From positions 1-64,000 of the forward strand of contig CAVQVM010000021.1 of assembly GCA_963717085.1 (NCBI GenBank): a DNA stretch of 64,000 nt, in the 5' to 3' direction. The notes beneath the pieces are model-generated. The model worked only from the letters and a program-made list of their open reading frames with translations, ran no database searches and was not told where the DNA came from. Made by a program: the position numbers and the translations under genes. This document shows positions 42,299-54,294 of this stretch, piece by piece; positions within the stretch are counted from its first letter, which is position 1; each line of letters begins with the position of its first letter. The DNA comes from DASQUK01 sp963717085. GTDB taxonomy: Bacteria; Actinomycetota; Acidimicrobiia; Acidimicrobiales; VFJN01.

Positions 42299-43165
42299 CC
42301 CGATCCGGCCGCGCCGATGGCGATGCCCAACACGACCACCACGACCGCCGTCCACGTGAACTGGCCGGTGGACGCCACGAAGCCGCCCAGGATGTCGTCG
42401 TAGTCGGGGTTGCGGGACGCGCCCTGCATGGCGTTGTCGAGCGCCCACACCGCCCCCAGCGCCAGCAGCCCGCCCACCAGGCCCTGGATGATGCCCTCCA
42501 GCATGAAGGGGATGCGGATGAACCAGTTGGTGGCGCCGACCAGCTTCATGACCTCGATCTCGCGCCGGCGGGCGAACGTGGCCATGCGGATCGCGTTGAG
42601 GATGAGCATCAGCGCCGCCACCAGCAGGCCGACCGCGATCGCCAGCATCGCCCGCTGCGAGAAGTCGGACACGCCGCGGACCGTCTTCACGCCCTCGGTC
42701 TCGCCCGTCGCCGCCTGGACCCCAGGTTGGCCCTCGTACTGGCTGCGGAGGCTTTCCACGGCGCTCGCCTCGGTGGCCTCGGGGACGAGCCGATAGGAGG
42801 GTGGGATCATCTCCGGGTCGGCGTCGAGGCGCTGCAGCATGGCGGCGTTCCCGCGGAACAGGCGGCGCGCCTCCTCGTTGCTCTCCTCGACGTCGACGAA
42901 GCGGAAGCTGGCGACCTCGGCATTGCTGTCGATCGAATCCTCGAGCGCCGCCGCGTTGCTCGTCGGTGATCGTGCGCTGCAGGAACACGAGGACCTGAAC
43001 GCCGTCCTGCCACCGCGCCGACTGGTTCTCGACACCCTGGCGCAGCAGCAGCGTCGAGCCGAACAGCGCCAGCGACACCGCGACGGTGACGATGGCGGCG
43101 AGGGTCAGCGTGATGTTGCGGCGCAGGTTGATCGCCGTCTCGCGCAGGATGTAATCGAACTTCAC
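42268..43165 (-). CDS. ftsX: Cell division protein FtsX, with internal frameshift
   Basis: The membrane partner of FtsE, which activates peptidoglycan hydrolases at the septum. From GTG at 43165: VKFDYILRETAINLRRNITL, one membrane helix, then QDGVQVLVFLQRTITDEQ. At about 42950-42960 the frame shifts: one extra C in GAGCAACGCGGCGG. The rest continues in another frame: AAALEDSIDSNAEVASFRFV, the outside domain, then three helices (SQRAMLAIAVGLLVAALMLI, FMLEGIIQGLVGGLLALGAV, FTWTAVVVVVLGIAIGAAGS). With one base removed it is a full ~298-residue FtsX. As ftsX is usually needed, a sequence error is likely. Overlaps ftsE by 4 bases. Confidence 0.9.
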
Positions 43166-43839
43166 GAGTAGACGCCTCGGAGCTGGTCGCGGACGAGCAT
43201 GCCCTCGTCGAGCTCGATGACGCGGCGCTGCATCGTGTCGACGATCGAGCGGTCGTGCGTGGCCATGACCACGGTGGTGCCCGTGCGGTTGATGCGGTCG
43301 AGGAGGCGCATGATGCCCACCGAGGTGCCGGGGTCGAGGTTGCCGGTGGGCTCGTCGGCCAGCAGGATCAGCGGCCGGTTCACGAACGCCCGGGCGACCG
43401 ACACCCGCTGCTGCTCGCCGCCCGAGAGCTGGTGGGGGAAGTTGCCGGCCTTGGTCTCGAGCCCGACCAGTTCGAGGATCGCCGGCACCTGCGTCTTCAC
43501 GACGTGCCGCGGGCGGCCGATGACCTCGAGCGCGAACGCCACGTTCTCGTAGACGGTCTTGTTGGCCAGGAGCTTGTAGTCCTGGAAGACGCAGCCGATG
43601 TTGCGGCGCAGGTAGGGCACGCGCCACGACGAGAGGCGGGCGATGTCCTTGCCCGCCACGAAGATCCGGCCCCGGTCGGCGGTGACCTCACGGTTGATGA
43701 GGCTCAGCATCGTCGACTTCCCCGACCCCGACGGGCCGACGAGGAAGACGAACTCGCCCTTCTCGATGGTGGCCGAGGCGTTGTGCAGGGCCTCGACGCC
43801 ACCCTTGTAGATCTTGCTGACGTTCTCGAAGGTGATCAT
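43162..43839 (-). CDS. ftsE: Cell division ATP-binding protein FtsE
   Basis: A 225-residue ABC ATPase acting with FtsX at the divisome. MITFENVSKIYKGGVEALHN; Walker A FLVGPSGSGKSTMLSLINRE; Q-loop IGCVFQDYKLLANKTVYENV; signature HQLSGGEQQRVSVARAFVNR; Walker B LLADEPTGNLDPGTS; His in TTVVMATHDRSIV. ATG at 43839. Its leader (43840-44034) contains the dispersed element copy B. Downstream of prfB as usual in actinobacteria. Confidence 0.95.
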   Translation of the reverse strand: MITFENVSKIYKGGVEALHNASATIEKGEFVFLVGPSGSGKSTMLSLINREVTADRGRIFVAGKDIARLSSWRVPYLRRNIGCVFQDYKLLANKTVYENVAFALEVIGRPRHVVKTQVPAILELVGLETKAGNFPHQLSGGEQQRVSVARAFVNRPLILLADEPTGNLDPGTSVGIMRLLDRINRTGTTVVMATHDRSIVDTMQRRVIELDEGMLVRDQLRGVYS

Positions 43840-43973
43840 GATCCTCGCCCGCAGCGCGCGCCTACACCCCATCGACGGTTGGCGACCCCAGGGATTGCGA
43901 TCAGGTTACGGACGCAATGTACCCCCGAGCAATTGCGCCGCTCGGGCATGCCGGGCGGCCCCCGCGACATGCT

Positions 43974-44010
43974 CCCGCTCTCGGCGCATTCGGCGCCGGG
44001 CCGCTCGGGC
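43974..44010 (+). repeat. Palindromic dispersed element, copy B
   Basis: CCCGCTC, stem GGCGC-ATTCG-GCGCC, then GGGCCGCTCGGGC. Intergenic between prfB and ftsE. A partial piece of the 3' flank (GCCGCTCGGGC) also occurs just before it at about 43937-43947. Confidence 0.75.
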
Positions 44011-44034
44011 CACGGGCGCCCTCCCCGGGCACCC

Positions 44035-45129
44035 TCAGCGCCGCCACTGCAGGTATGCCTCCATGAAGGGGTCGAGATCGCCGTCCAGCACCGCGGCGAC
44101 GTTGCCGGTCTCGTGCTCTGATCGCAGGTCCTTGACCATCTGGTACGGCTGGAGGACGTAGCTCCGGATCTGGCTGCCGAAGCCCACCCGCTGCTGGTCG
44201 CCACGGATCTCGTCGAGCTCGGCCTCGCGGCGCTGCCGCTCCAGGTCGGCCAGCTTGGCCCGCAGCATCGCCATGGCCCGGTCGCGGTTCTGGAACTGGC
44301 TGCGTTCGACCTGGCAGGACACGACGATGCCGGTCGGGATGTGGGTCAGCCGCACCGCCGACGACGTCTTGTTGACGTGCTGGCCCCCGGCGCCGGAAGC
44401 CCGGAACACGTCCATCTTGATGTCCTTCTCGTCAATCTCGATCGAGGCGTCCCCCTCGCCGAGCATCGGCACCACCTGCAGGGCGGCGAACGCGGTCTGG
44501 CGCTTGCCCTGGGCGTTGAAGGGGCTCATGCGCACCAGCCGGTGGACGCCCCTCTCGGCCTGGAGGTAGCCGTAGGCGTAGCGGCCCTTCACGATCAGCT
44601 CGGCCGAGGAGATGCCGGCCTCGGACCCGGGGGTGAACTCGTCGACCTCCACGTCGAAGCCCCGTCGCTCGGCCCAGCGGGTGATCATCCGCAACAGCAT
44701 CTCGGCCCAGTCCTGGGCGTCGACGCCGCCCTCCCCCGCCTGGATGGTCACCAGCGCGTCCCGCTTGTCGTGCTCGCCGGAGAACATCGACTGCAGCTCG
44801 ACGCGCCGCAGGTCGGCGTCGATGGCGGCCAGGGACTGCTCCACCTCGGCGAGCGCGCCGTCGTCGCCCTCGTCGCGGGCCAGCTCGTAGAGGGTTTCAG
44901 CGTCGTCGAGCCGGCCGCGCAACGACTCGAACGCGGCCAGGTCATAGTTGACGGCCGCCAGCTCCGAGGTCACCCGCCGGGCCTTGTCGGGATCGTCCCA
45001 GAGGTCGGGCCGCGAGGCCTCGGCCTCGAGCTGGGGCTGGCGAGCCCGCAGCTCGTCCACCTTGAGGTACCCGGCCGCTTCGTCGACCCGGGCCCGCAAC
45101 CCCTTCAACTCGTCGGTGAGATCCCTCAT
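44035..45129 (-). CDS. prfB: Peptide chain release factor 2
   Basis: A 364-residue RF2 releasing peptides at UGA and UAA. SPF specificity loop RLVRMSPFNAQGKRQTAFAA; GGQ in RASGAGGQHVNKTSSAVRLT; HIPTGIVVSCQVERSQFQNR. It reads in one frame without the programmed UGA frameshift known from many bacteria. N-terminus MRDLTDELKGLRARVDEAAG. The intergenic DNA to secA (45130-45372) shows no clear feature. Confidence 0.96.
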   Translation of the reverse strand: MRDLTDELKGLRARVDEAAGYLKVDELRARQPQLEAEASRPDLWDDPDKARRVTSELAAVNYDLAAFESLRGRLDDAETLYELARDEGDDGALAEVEQSLAAIDADLRRVELQSMFSGEHDKRDALVTIQAGEGGVDAQDWAEMLLRMITRWAERRGFDVEVDEFTPGSEAGISSAELIVKGRYAYGYLQAERGVHRLVRMSPFNAQGKRQTAFAALQVVPMLGEGDASIEIDEKDIKMDVFRASGAGGQHVNKTSSAVRLTHIPTGIVVSCQVERSQFQNRDRAMAMLRAKLADLERQRREAELDEIRGDQQRVGFGSQIRSYVLQPYQMVKDLRSEHETGNVAAVLDGDLDPFMEAYLQWRR

Positions 45130-45372
45130 GGCTCATGACAAGGGTAGGACGCACGCGGGCAGACCGGGTGGAAGCGCCCGAGCGAAGCAGGGTCACTCCA
45201 GCACCAGCGCGGGTGGACGCCCGTCGAGCGGCTTGGCCGCTCGACTGCGCGAGTCACGACAACGGTCGCGCCGGTGGGGGGAGGTCGAGCAACGGTGGTC
45301 GGCCGGGGGCCGACACCAGCACGGGGCGGTGGGTGGGGGTCGGGTTGAAGGGTTCCCCTCCCCCCTCGAAAC

Positions 45373-48210
<2,838 letters not shown>

Positions 48211-48251
48211 GTGGGCTACGAGTCTAACGGTGGGCCGGGAGCGGCCCGCGG

Positions 48252-48695
48252 TCAGGCGTCGGCTTGGACCTCGGGTGCGACCAGGTGCGTGACCGGGATG
48301 TCGAACTCACGCTTGATGCGGCTTACCACGTCGAGGCCGAGCCAGTGGGAGACGCCCGGTGGCAGGGTGGAGACAATGATGCCATCCCATTCATCGTCGC
48401 CGAACGGCCGGTTCCGGAGGGCGGTCGAGACCGCATAGACGGGATTGGCGTCGCCCACCTCGCCGGTGGCCTCGACCCCGATCTTGCGGAAGGCCGCGAG
48501 CCCCTCGTCCAGGCGCGCCCGGCCCACGGCGTCGACCTCGCCCTCGGACCACACGTGGTCGCGTGGGTGCGTCACGGGCACGACCAGGTAGAACCGGCAC
48601 TGTCCCGCCCCCGCCGCCTCGCTGAGCGAGCGGACGTGGTCGAGCAGGTGCTCACCGACCAGCGTGCGATGGGCGACAACCAGGTAGGTCTGCAT
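48252..48695 (-). CDS. Universal-stress-like small protein, function unknown
   Basis: A 147-residue soluble alpha/beta protein. TYLVVAHRTLVGEHLLDHVR, CRFYLVVPVTHP, EATGEVGDANPVYAVSTALR, DDEWDGIIVSTLPPGVSHWL form a Rossmann-like pattern, as in USP or the soluble tail of some amino-acid permeases. No nucleotide motif (GxxGxxxxxxxxxS/T) is visible. A GGAGG-like site (AAGGAGGGGTC) precedes the ATG at 48695. The 102-nt structured element (48742-48843) lies in its 5' leader. Confidence 0.65.
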   Translation of the reverse strand: MQTYLVVAHRTLVGEHLLDHVRSLSEAAGAGQCRFYLVVPVTHPRDHVWSEGEVDAVGRARLDEGLAAFRKIGVEATGEVGDANPVYAVSTALRNRPFGDDEWDGIIVSTLPPGVSHWLGLDVVSRIKREFDIPVTHLVAPEVQADA

Positions 48696-48741
48696 GACCC
48701 CTCCTTAGAACCGGAACAGATAGGCGCGTCGTCTGGGCTCA

Positions 48742-48843
48742 CGGTGGCCAGCGCTACCGGAGGCCGAGCTGGGTGGCCTGGGCTCACGCTGCAAATCCCG
48801 TGCTGTTCTGTGCCCACTTGCGGGCCTATCCGCTCGGCCTCTT
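48742..48843 (-). ncRNA. 102-nt structured repeat element, copy 1
   Basis: Read on the minus strand it opens AAGAGGCCGAGCGGATAGG and closes GCTCGGCCTCCGGTAGCGC. GAGGCCGAGC and GCTCGGCCTC (48832-48841 with 48760-48769) form a 10-bp closing stem. Conserved single-strand blocks are GCGGATAGG, GGGCAC and GGGATTTGC. Copy 2 at 57479-57580 has the same length, the same blocks and a compensatory base-pair change in the stem. It lies between the FlgM-like gene and the USP-like gene, in the latter's leader. Strand is inferred from neighbouring genes. Confidence 0.65.
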
Positions 48844-48871
48844 GGTTCGTGCTGGCTGTGGTGGGCTGAGC

Positions 48872-49195
48872 TCAGCTCAAGCGATCACAGATGGCCCGGC
48901 GCACCATCATCTCGGCCACGACGTCGGCCGATGGCTCGTCACCCGCCTCCAAGCGGGCCTGGGCCGCCTCGACCCGCTCGATCCTGATCCAGTTCCGATC
49001 GTCGAGCAGGTGCCGCTGGATGGACTCGATCGTGCCGTGGTCGACCGTCGTGCGGCAGCTGATCGTGCGATCGACCGTGCCGGCCGCGCCCCCCCGGTGA
49101 GGCCGCAGGCGGCGGCGACGGCGCGCCGCGGTGCGCCGCTGGGTGCGGCGCAGGATCATGAGCGCCCGGGCAGCCTCTCGGTGCGACACCTGCAT
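48872..49195 (-). CDS. Small FlgM-like / hypothetical protein
   Basis: A 107-residue protein. The N-terminal half is very basic (RRTQRRTAARRRRRLRPHRG). The C-terminal half (RIERVEAAQARLEAGDEPSA, DVVAEMMVRRAICDRL) resembles the C-terminal helices of FlgM-type anti-sigma factors. No flagellar genes are seen, so the relation may be only structural. ATG at 49195 overlaps the comF stop (ATGA). In most actinobacteria the gene between comF and secA is the hibernation factor hpf, which this is not. Confidence 0.5.
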   Translation of the reverse strand: MQVSHREAARALMILRRTQRRTAARRRRRLRPHRGGAAGTVDRTISCRTTVDHGTIESIQRHLLDDRNWIRIERVEAAQARLEAGDEPSADVVAEMMVRRAICDRLS

Positions 49196-49938
49196 CACGG
49201 TTGGACATCGGCCAGTTGGCCGCGGAACTTGAGCAAAGTTTCCACGTCGGGTGGTGCAGCCGGTACGGATAGGGGTAAGGACGGGGTCGGCACCCACCGC
49301 GGCGCCACCGTCCGGGGGGTGCGAGCGGCGGTCAGCGCCCCGACCCAGGGCGCCCCCGCGGCCCGCAGGGCCCACGCGGCAGCGGTGAGCGTGGAGCCGG
49401 TCGTCACCACGTCGTCGACGACGATCACCGGCACCGACAGGCGCGCCCGCCCCCGGCCGGGCACCTGCCCTGACTGCGGCACTGGTGCCGGCACGAAGGA
49501 GGGTCCCCGGCGCCGGGCGTCCAGGGTCAGGCCGGTCTGAGCCGGGCCCGGTGCCCGGTCGAGCAGCCGCCTGCACGGCACGCGCCACCGCCGGGCCACG
49601 GCGGCGGCGAGGAGCTCGGCCTGATCGAAGCCCCGCCGACGCCGCCGTCGAGCGCTCGTCGGAGCCCAGGTGACCACCGCTCCGGCGGGCGCCTCCACCA
49701 GCGCCGCCATCCCGCCGGCCAGCCACGCCAGGGCGGCGCGGTCGTTGCGGTACTTGAGCCGGGCGACCAGCTCACGCGCGTCACCCTCGTAGGCGAGGAG
49801 CGACCGGCACAGGTCGAGCGCCGCCGGAACCGGGCCCGCCGCCGCCGGCCCCATGCGGGCGATGCAGCGCGCGCAGGGCGCGCAGCCGCGGACACCACAC
49901 ACGGGGCAGCGGACCGGCAGCAGGGCTGTGAGGACCAT
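49195..49938 (-). CDS. comF: ComF-family phosphoribosyltransferase-like protein
   Basis: A 247-residue competence-type protein. N-terminal zinc ribbon CPVCGVRGCAPCARC; middle SLLAYEGDARELVARLKYRN and RRRRRRGFDQAELLAAAVAR (the RGF(N/D)Q motif); C-terminal PRPP loop VIVVDDVVTTGSTLTAAAW. ComF acts in DNA uptake with helicase ComFA/PriA-like proteins. ATG at 49938 begins MVLTALLPVRCP; the frame is open upstream to 50028. Confidence 0.9.
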   Translation of the reverse strand: MVLTALLPVRCPVCGVRGCAPCARCIARMGPAAAGPVPAALDLCRSLLAYEGDARELVARLKYRNDRAALAWLAGGMAALVEAPAGAVVTWAPTSARRRRRRGFDQAELLAAAVARRWRVPCRRLLDRAPGPAQTGLTLDARRRGPSFVPAPVPQSGQVPGRGRARLSVPVIVVDDVVTTGSTLTAAAWALRAAGAPWVGALTAARTPRTVAPRWVPTPSLPLSVPAAPPDVETLLKFRGQLADVQP

Positions 49939-50044
49939 GCGGCCACCGTAAGCACGACCACTGACGACGAAGCGCCTCACCCGTGTCGCCGCCTCTGGTC
50001 GTCGTGCGGTCATACGCCGCACAGCCACGACTTGAACGGATTCG

Positions 50045-50698
50045 TCAGGCCAGGCGGCGGATCGTCGCGGCCGCGGATCCGGCGGCAGCGATCCCGTGCC
50101 GCACCAAAGCCCGGGTGGCGCCGTGGCAGACCCAGATCACCGCGAACGTGACCAGCACGGCGAATGGCGCACCTCGCCACGAAAGGGTGAGCACGATGCG
50201 CTCGGCGGTGCCGTGCGGCTCGGTCATCGGCTCCCAGCTGTTGAGCCGCGCCACGCGTCCGAGCACCACCCCCACCGCGCACAGGGCGTGGATCGCCACC
50301 TCGGACGGGCCGCGCCAGTGCGCGAGCCCGATCCGGCTGAGGTAGCGGCCCATCTCCCCCACCGCCAAGACGTAGGCCAGGAATCCCGCAGCGATGAAGG
50401 CCGCGTACATGGGTAGCACGGCGGTTGTCACGCTCAGGTCGCTGCCAGCGCGGAGCACGTCGTCACGCAGGTGCACGAGGTCGGTGACCACGTAGGGGGC
50501 GTTGGGCAGGAACAGCGCGCACAGCCCTGCGCCCGTCCACCACAGCGCCGTCCGCGGGCCGCGGTGCCGGAACACCACCACCGCCAATGCGGCCGGGACT
50601 GCGGCCAGGATCAGGTTCCAGGTCATCCAGCGGCCGTTGTCGGCGGCGACGTCGACGAGGTCGCGCGCCACCATGGTGAGCGATCCCATGCCCACCAT
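50045..50698 (-). CDS. DUF1361 membrane protein
   Basis: A 217-residue protein with about six helices. MTWNLILAAVPAALAVVVFR; FLPNAPYVVTDLVHLR (the family's signature NAPY...D.HL); SVTTAVLPMYAAFIAAGFLA; VGVVLGRVARLNSWEP (GR..R.NSW). The function of DUF1361 is unknown. Several possible starts (50698, 50689) do not change the domain. Lies between ahcY and comF. Confidence 0.88.
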   Translation of the reverse strand: MVGMGSLTMVARDLVDVAADNGRWMTWNLILAAVPAALAVVVFRHRGPRTALWWTGAGLCALFLPNAPYVVTDLVHLRDDVLRAGSDLSVTTAVLPMYAAFIAAGFLAYVLAVGEMGRYLSRIGLAHWRGPSEVAIHALCAVGVVLGRVARLNSWEPMTEPHGTAERIVLTLSWRGAPFAVLVTFAVIWVCHGATRALVRHGIAAAGSAAATIRRLA

Positions 50699-50735
50699 GG
50701 TGGCCGCGCGAAGCCGCCGAGGAAACGCGGGGGGA

Positions 50736-52184
<1,449 letters not shown>

Positions 52185-52214
52185 GGGTTCTCTCCCTGAT
52201 GACGTCGTATCCGT

Positions 52215-52278
52215 GCCGGCGGATCCGCCGGCTGTGCGTCACCGGGCTGGGTGCAGCAGCACCACCCATCTCAGCCCG
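52215..52278 (-). promoter_or_regulatory. Structured leader of ahcY
   Basis: On the minus strand two hairpins follow each other. First CGGGCTG...CAGCCCG (52243-52278) with an inner GGGTG/CACCC. Then a perfect 18-base palindrome GCCGGCGGATCCGCCGGC (52215-52232), 31 bases before the start codon. The palindrome could be a terminator or a protein site. The sequence does not match the SAH riboswitch consensus as I know it. Confidence 0.4.
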
Positions 52279-52443
52279 AGGTCCCATCGAGGCTAGCGCC
52301 ACCTCCCCCGAACCGGCGAGCCGCCACCACCCGAACCCGTCCACAACCGCCGAACTCCGGCACATCCGAACGCCGGAACGGATGGCCGAGCCGCCGAAAT
52401 TCGCTCGGGGCGCGGTCACTTCGGAACGTAGCGTCGGATCCCC

Positions 52444-54294
52444 ATGCCGCAGTCCTCTCGAGGTGCGGCGCGCCTGCTCGCCGCCACGTTGCGATCCGAG
52501 GCGAGGCCCTTGGCGGGCGTTCTCGCCGTCCTCGGCGCGTCCATGGTTCTGCGGCTCAGCCTGCCGTTGCTGCTCGGGCGCTTCGCCGACGACGCGCTGG
52601 CCGGGGAGTCGGCCGACACCCTCGTCCGCCTGGCACTGGCGTACGTGGCGGTGGCGCTGGTCAGCGAGGCCCTCGGCCTCGGGGTCGTGTGGGGATCGGT
52701 GCGGCTGTCGTGGCGGGCGGGCAACCGGCTCCGCGAACGCCTGGCCGCCCACGCGCTGCGGCTGGAACAGGCCTGGCACGGGCGCCACAGCCCGGGACAG
52801 CTGATCGAGCGCATCGACGGTGACGTCGAGGCCATGGTGGTGTTCTTCTCCGGCATCGCGATCGAGATCGCCGGGAACGTGGGGCTGATCGCCGGCATGG
52901 TCATCGTCGCCACCGTCATCGACCCGTTGTCGGGCCTGATCCTCGGGGTGACGGCGTTCGCCGGGGCCACCGTCATGATCCGGCTGCGGCTGGCGGCCGT
53001 GAGCGCCCGAGAGGCCGAGCGTCAGGTCAACGCCGAGCTCTACGGCGACCTCGAGGAGCGACTCGGCGGCCTCGAGGACCTGCGGGCCAACGGGGCCGGC
53101 GCCTACGCCGTGCACCGCCTGCACCACCACAGCGCCCAGTCATGGCGGGCGGCCCGCCGCGCGTCGCTGCACGGCGACAGCGCCCACGCCGCCGCCGCCA
53201 TGGTGTTCGCCGCCGGCACCGCCGGCACGCTGCTCGCCGGCATCCTGCTCCAGCAGCGGGGGGTCATCACGGTCGGGGCGGTGCTCAGCCTCTACCGCTA
53301 CGCCGACATGCTGCGCCAGCCGCTGCAGCGCATCGCCGAGCAGCTCAAGGAGTTCCAGAAGGCCATGGCCGGGGCCCGGCGCGCGTCGAACCTCCTGGCC
53401 ACCGAGCCCCGCATCACCGACGGCCCGCTCGACGGCAGCGCGCTCCCGGCAATCGGGCGGGGCGGAAGCCGCGGGCTGGCGGTCGACTTCGACGACGTGA
53501 CGTTCGCGTACGACGGCGGCGCCGCCCCGGCGCTCGAGGCCATCGACCTGCACCTGGCGGCGGGCCGTCACCTCGGCGTCATCGGCCGGACCGGCAGCGG
53601 CAAGACCACCTTCGCCCGGCTGTTGCTGCGCCTCTGGGACATCCAGGGCGGCGCCGTGCGTGTCGGGGGTGTCGACGTGCGCGACCTCCGGGTGGCAGCG
53701 CTGCGGCGGCGGATCGCCATCGTCACGCAGGACGTCGACCTGTTCCGGGCGCCGCTGCGCGACAACCTCACGCTGTTCGGTGCGCACGCCGCCGGCGATG
53801 CCGACCTGCAGGACCTGCTCGGCCGCCTCGGGCTCGGCGACTGGGTGGGGTCGCTGCCCGACGGGCTAGACACGGTCCTCGAGGGCGGCCAGGGACTCTC
53901 GGCGGGCGAGGGCCAGCTCGTGGCCTTTGCCCGGGCCTTCCTGGCCGACCCCGGCATCGTGGTGCTCGACGAGGCATCGAGCCGGCTGGACCCGTTCACC
54001 GAGGCACGTATCACCTCCGCTACCCGCAGGCTGCTCGACGGCCGGACCGCGGTGGTCATCGCCCACCGGCTGGAGACCCTGGCGGAGGTCGACGAGATCG
54101 CGGTGCTCGAGAACGGGCGGCTGGTCGAGCACGGTGACCGCCATCGGCTCGCCGCCGACGCCGACAGCCGCTATGCCCGCCTGCTGCGGACCGCCGACCA
54201 CGGCCTGCTCCTCTCCGACGCCGCGCTCCCCGCTCTTGCCGCCTCCGGCGGTGGGCCGCTCGGGCCCATGGACACGGAGGAGGCGACGGCATGA
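52444..54294 (+). CDS. ABC exporter subunit 1 (permease-ATPase), heterodimer partner
   Basis: A 616-residue exporter half: six helices (residues ~20-310; LAGVLAVLGASMVLRLSLPL, VFFSGIAIEIAGNVGLIAGM, IVATVIDPLSGLILG), then an ATPase. Walker A LGVIGRTGSGKTTFARLLLR; Q-loop RIAIVTQDVDLFRAPLRDNL; signature LSAGEGQLVAFARA (deviant); Walker B GIVVLDEASSRLDP with catalytic Glu; switch His in VVIAHRLETLAE. The deviant signature pairs with the Glu-less ATPase of the next gene, leaving one consensus and one degenerate ATP site, as in TM287/288-type exporters. The end LPALAASGGGPLGPMDTE is coded by dispersed element copy C. Confidence 0.93.
   Translation: MPQSSRGAARLLAATLRSEARPLAGVLAVLGASMVLRLSLPLLLGRFADDALAGESADTLVRLALAYVAVALVSEALGLGVVWGSVRLSWRAGNRLRERLAAHALRLEQAWHGRHSPGQLIERIDGDVEAMVVFFSGIAIEIAGNVGLIAGMVIVATVIDPLSGLILGVTAFAGATVMIRLRLAAVSAREAERQVNAELYGDLEERLGGLEDLRANGAGAYAVHRLHHHSAQSWRAARRASLHGDSAHAAAAMVFAAGTAGTLLAGILLQQRGVITVGAVLSLYRYADMLRQPLQRIAEQLKEFQKAMAGARRASNLLATEPRITDGPLDGSALPAIGRGGSRGLAVDFDDVTFAYDGGAAPALEAIDLHLAAGRHLGVIGRTGSGKTTFARLLLRLWDIQGGAVRVGGVDVRDLRVAALRRRIAIVTQDVDLFRAPLRDNLTLFGAHAAGDADLQDLLGRLGLGDWVGSLPDGLDTVLEGGQGLSAGEGQLVAFARAFLADPGIVVLDEASSRLDPFTEARITSATRRLLDGRTAVVIAHRLETLAEVDEIAVLENGRLVEHGDRHRLAADADSRYARLLRTADHGLLLSDAALPALAASGGGPLGPMDTEEATA
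54229..54265 (+). repeat. Palindromic dispersed element, copy C (in coding sequence)
   Basis: CCCGCTC, stem GCCGCC-TCC-GGCGGT, then GGGCCGCTCGGGC. It codes for part of the C-terminal tail of ABC subunit 1 (LPALAASGGGPLGP), beyond the ATPase domain. Confidence 0.6.

Noticed and set aside
44900..45129. Programmed frameshift in prfB
   Set aside because: The coding frame is continuous from MRDLTDELKG to the end; no in-frame UGA is present.
45173..45195. Possible dispersed-element fragment (GCCCGAGCGAAGCAGGG) between prfB and secA
   Set aside because: Too short and without the paired flank to distinguish from chance in GC-rich DNA.
52185..52443. SAH riboswitch before ahcY
   Set aside because: The conserved core of that class (GAGGAGCGCUGC-like) is not found in the leader.
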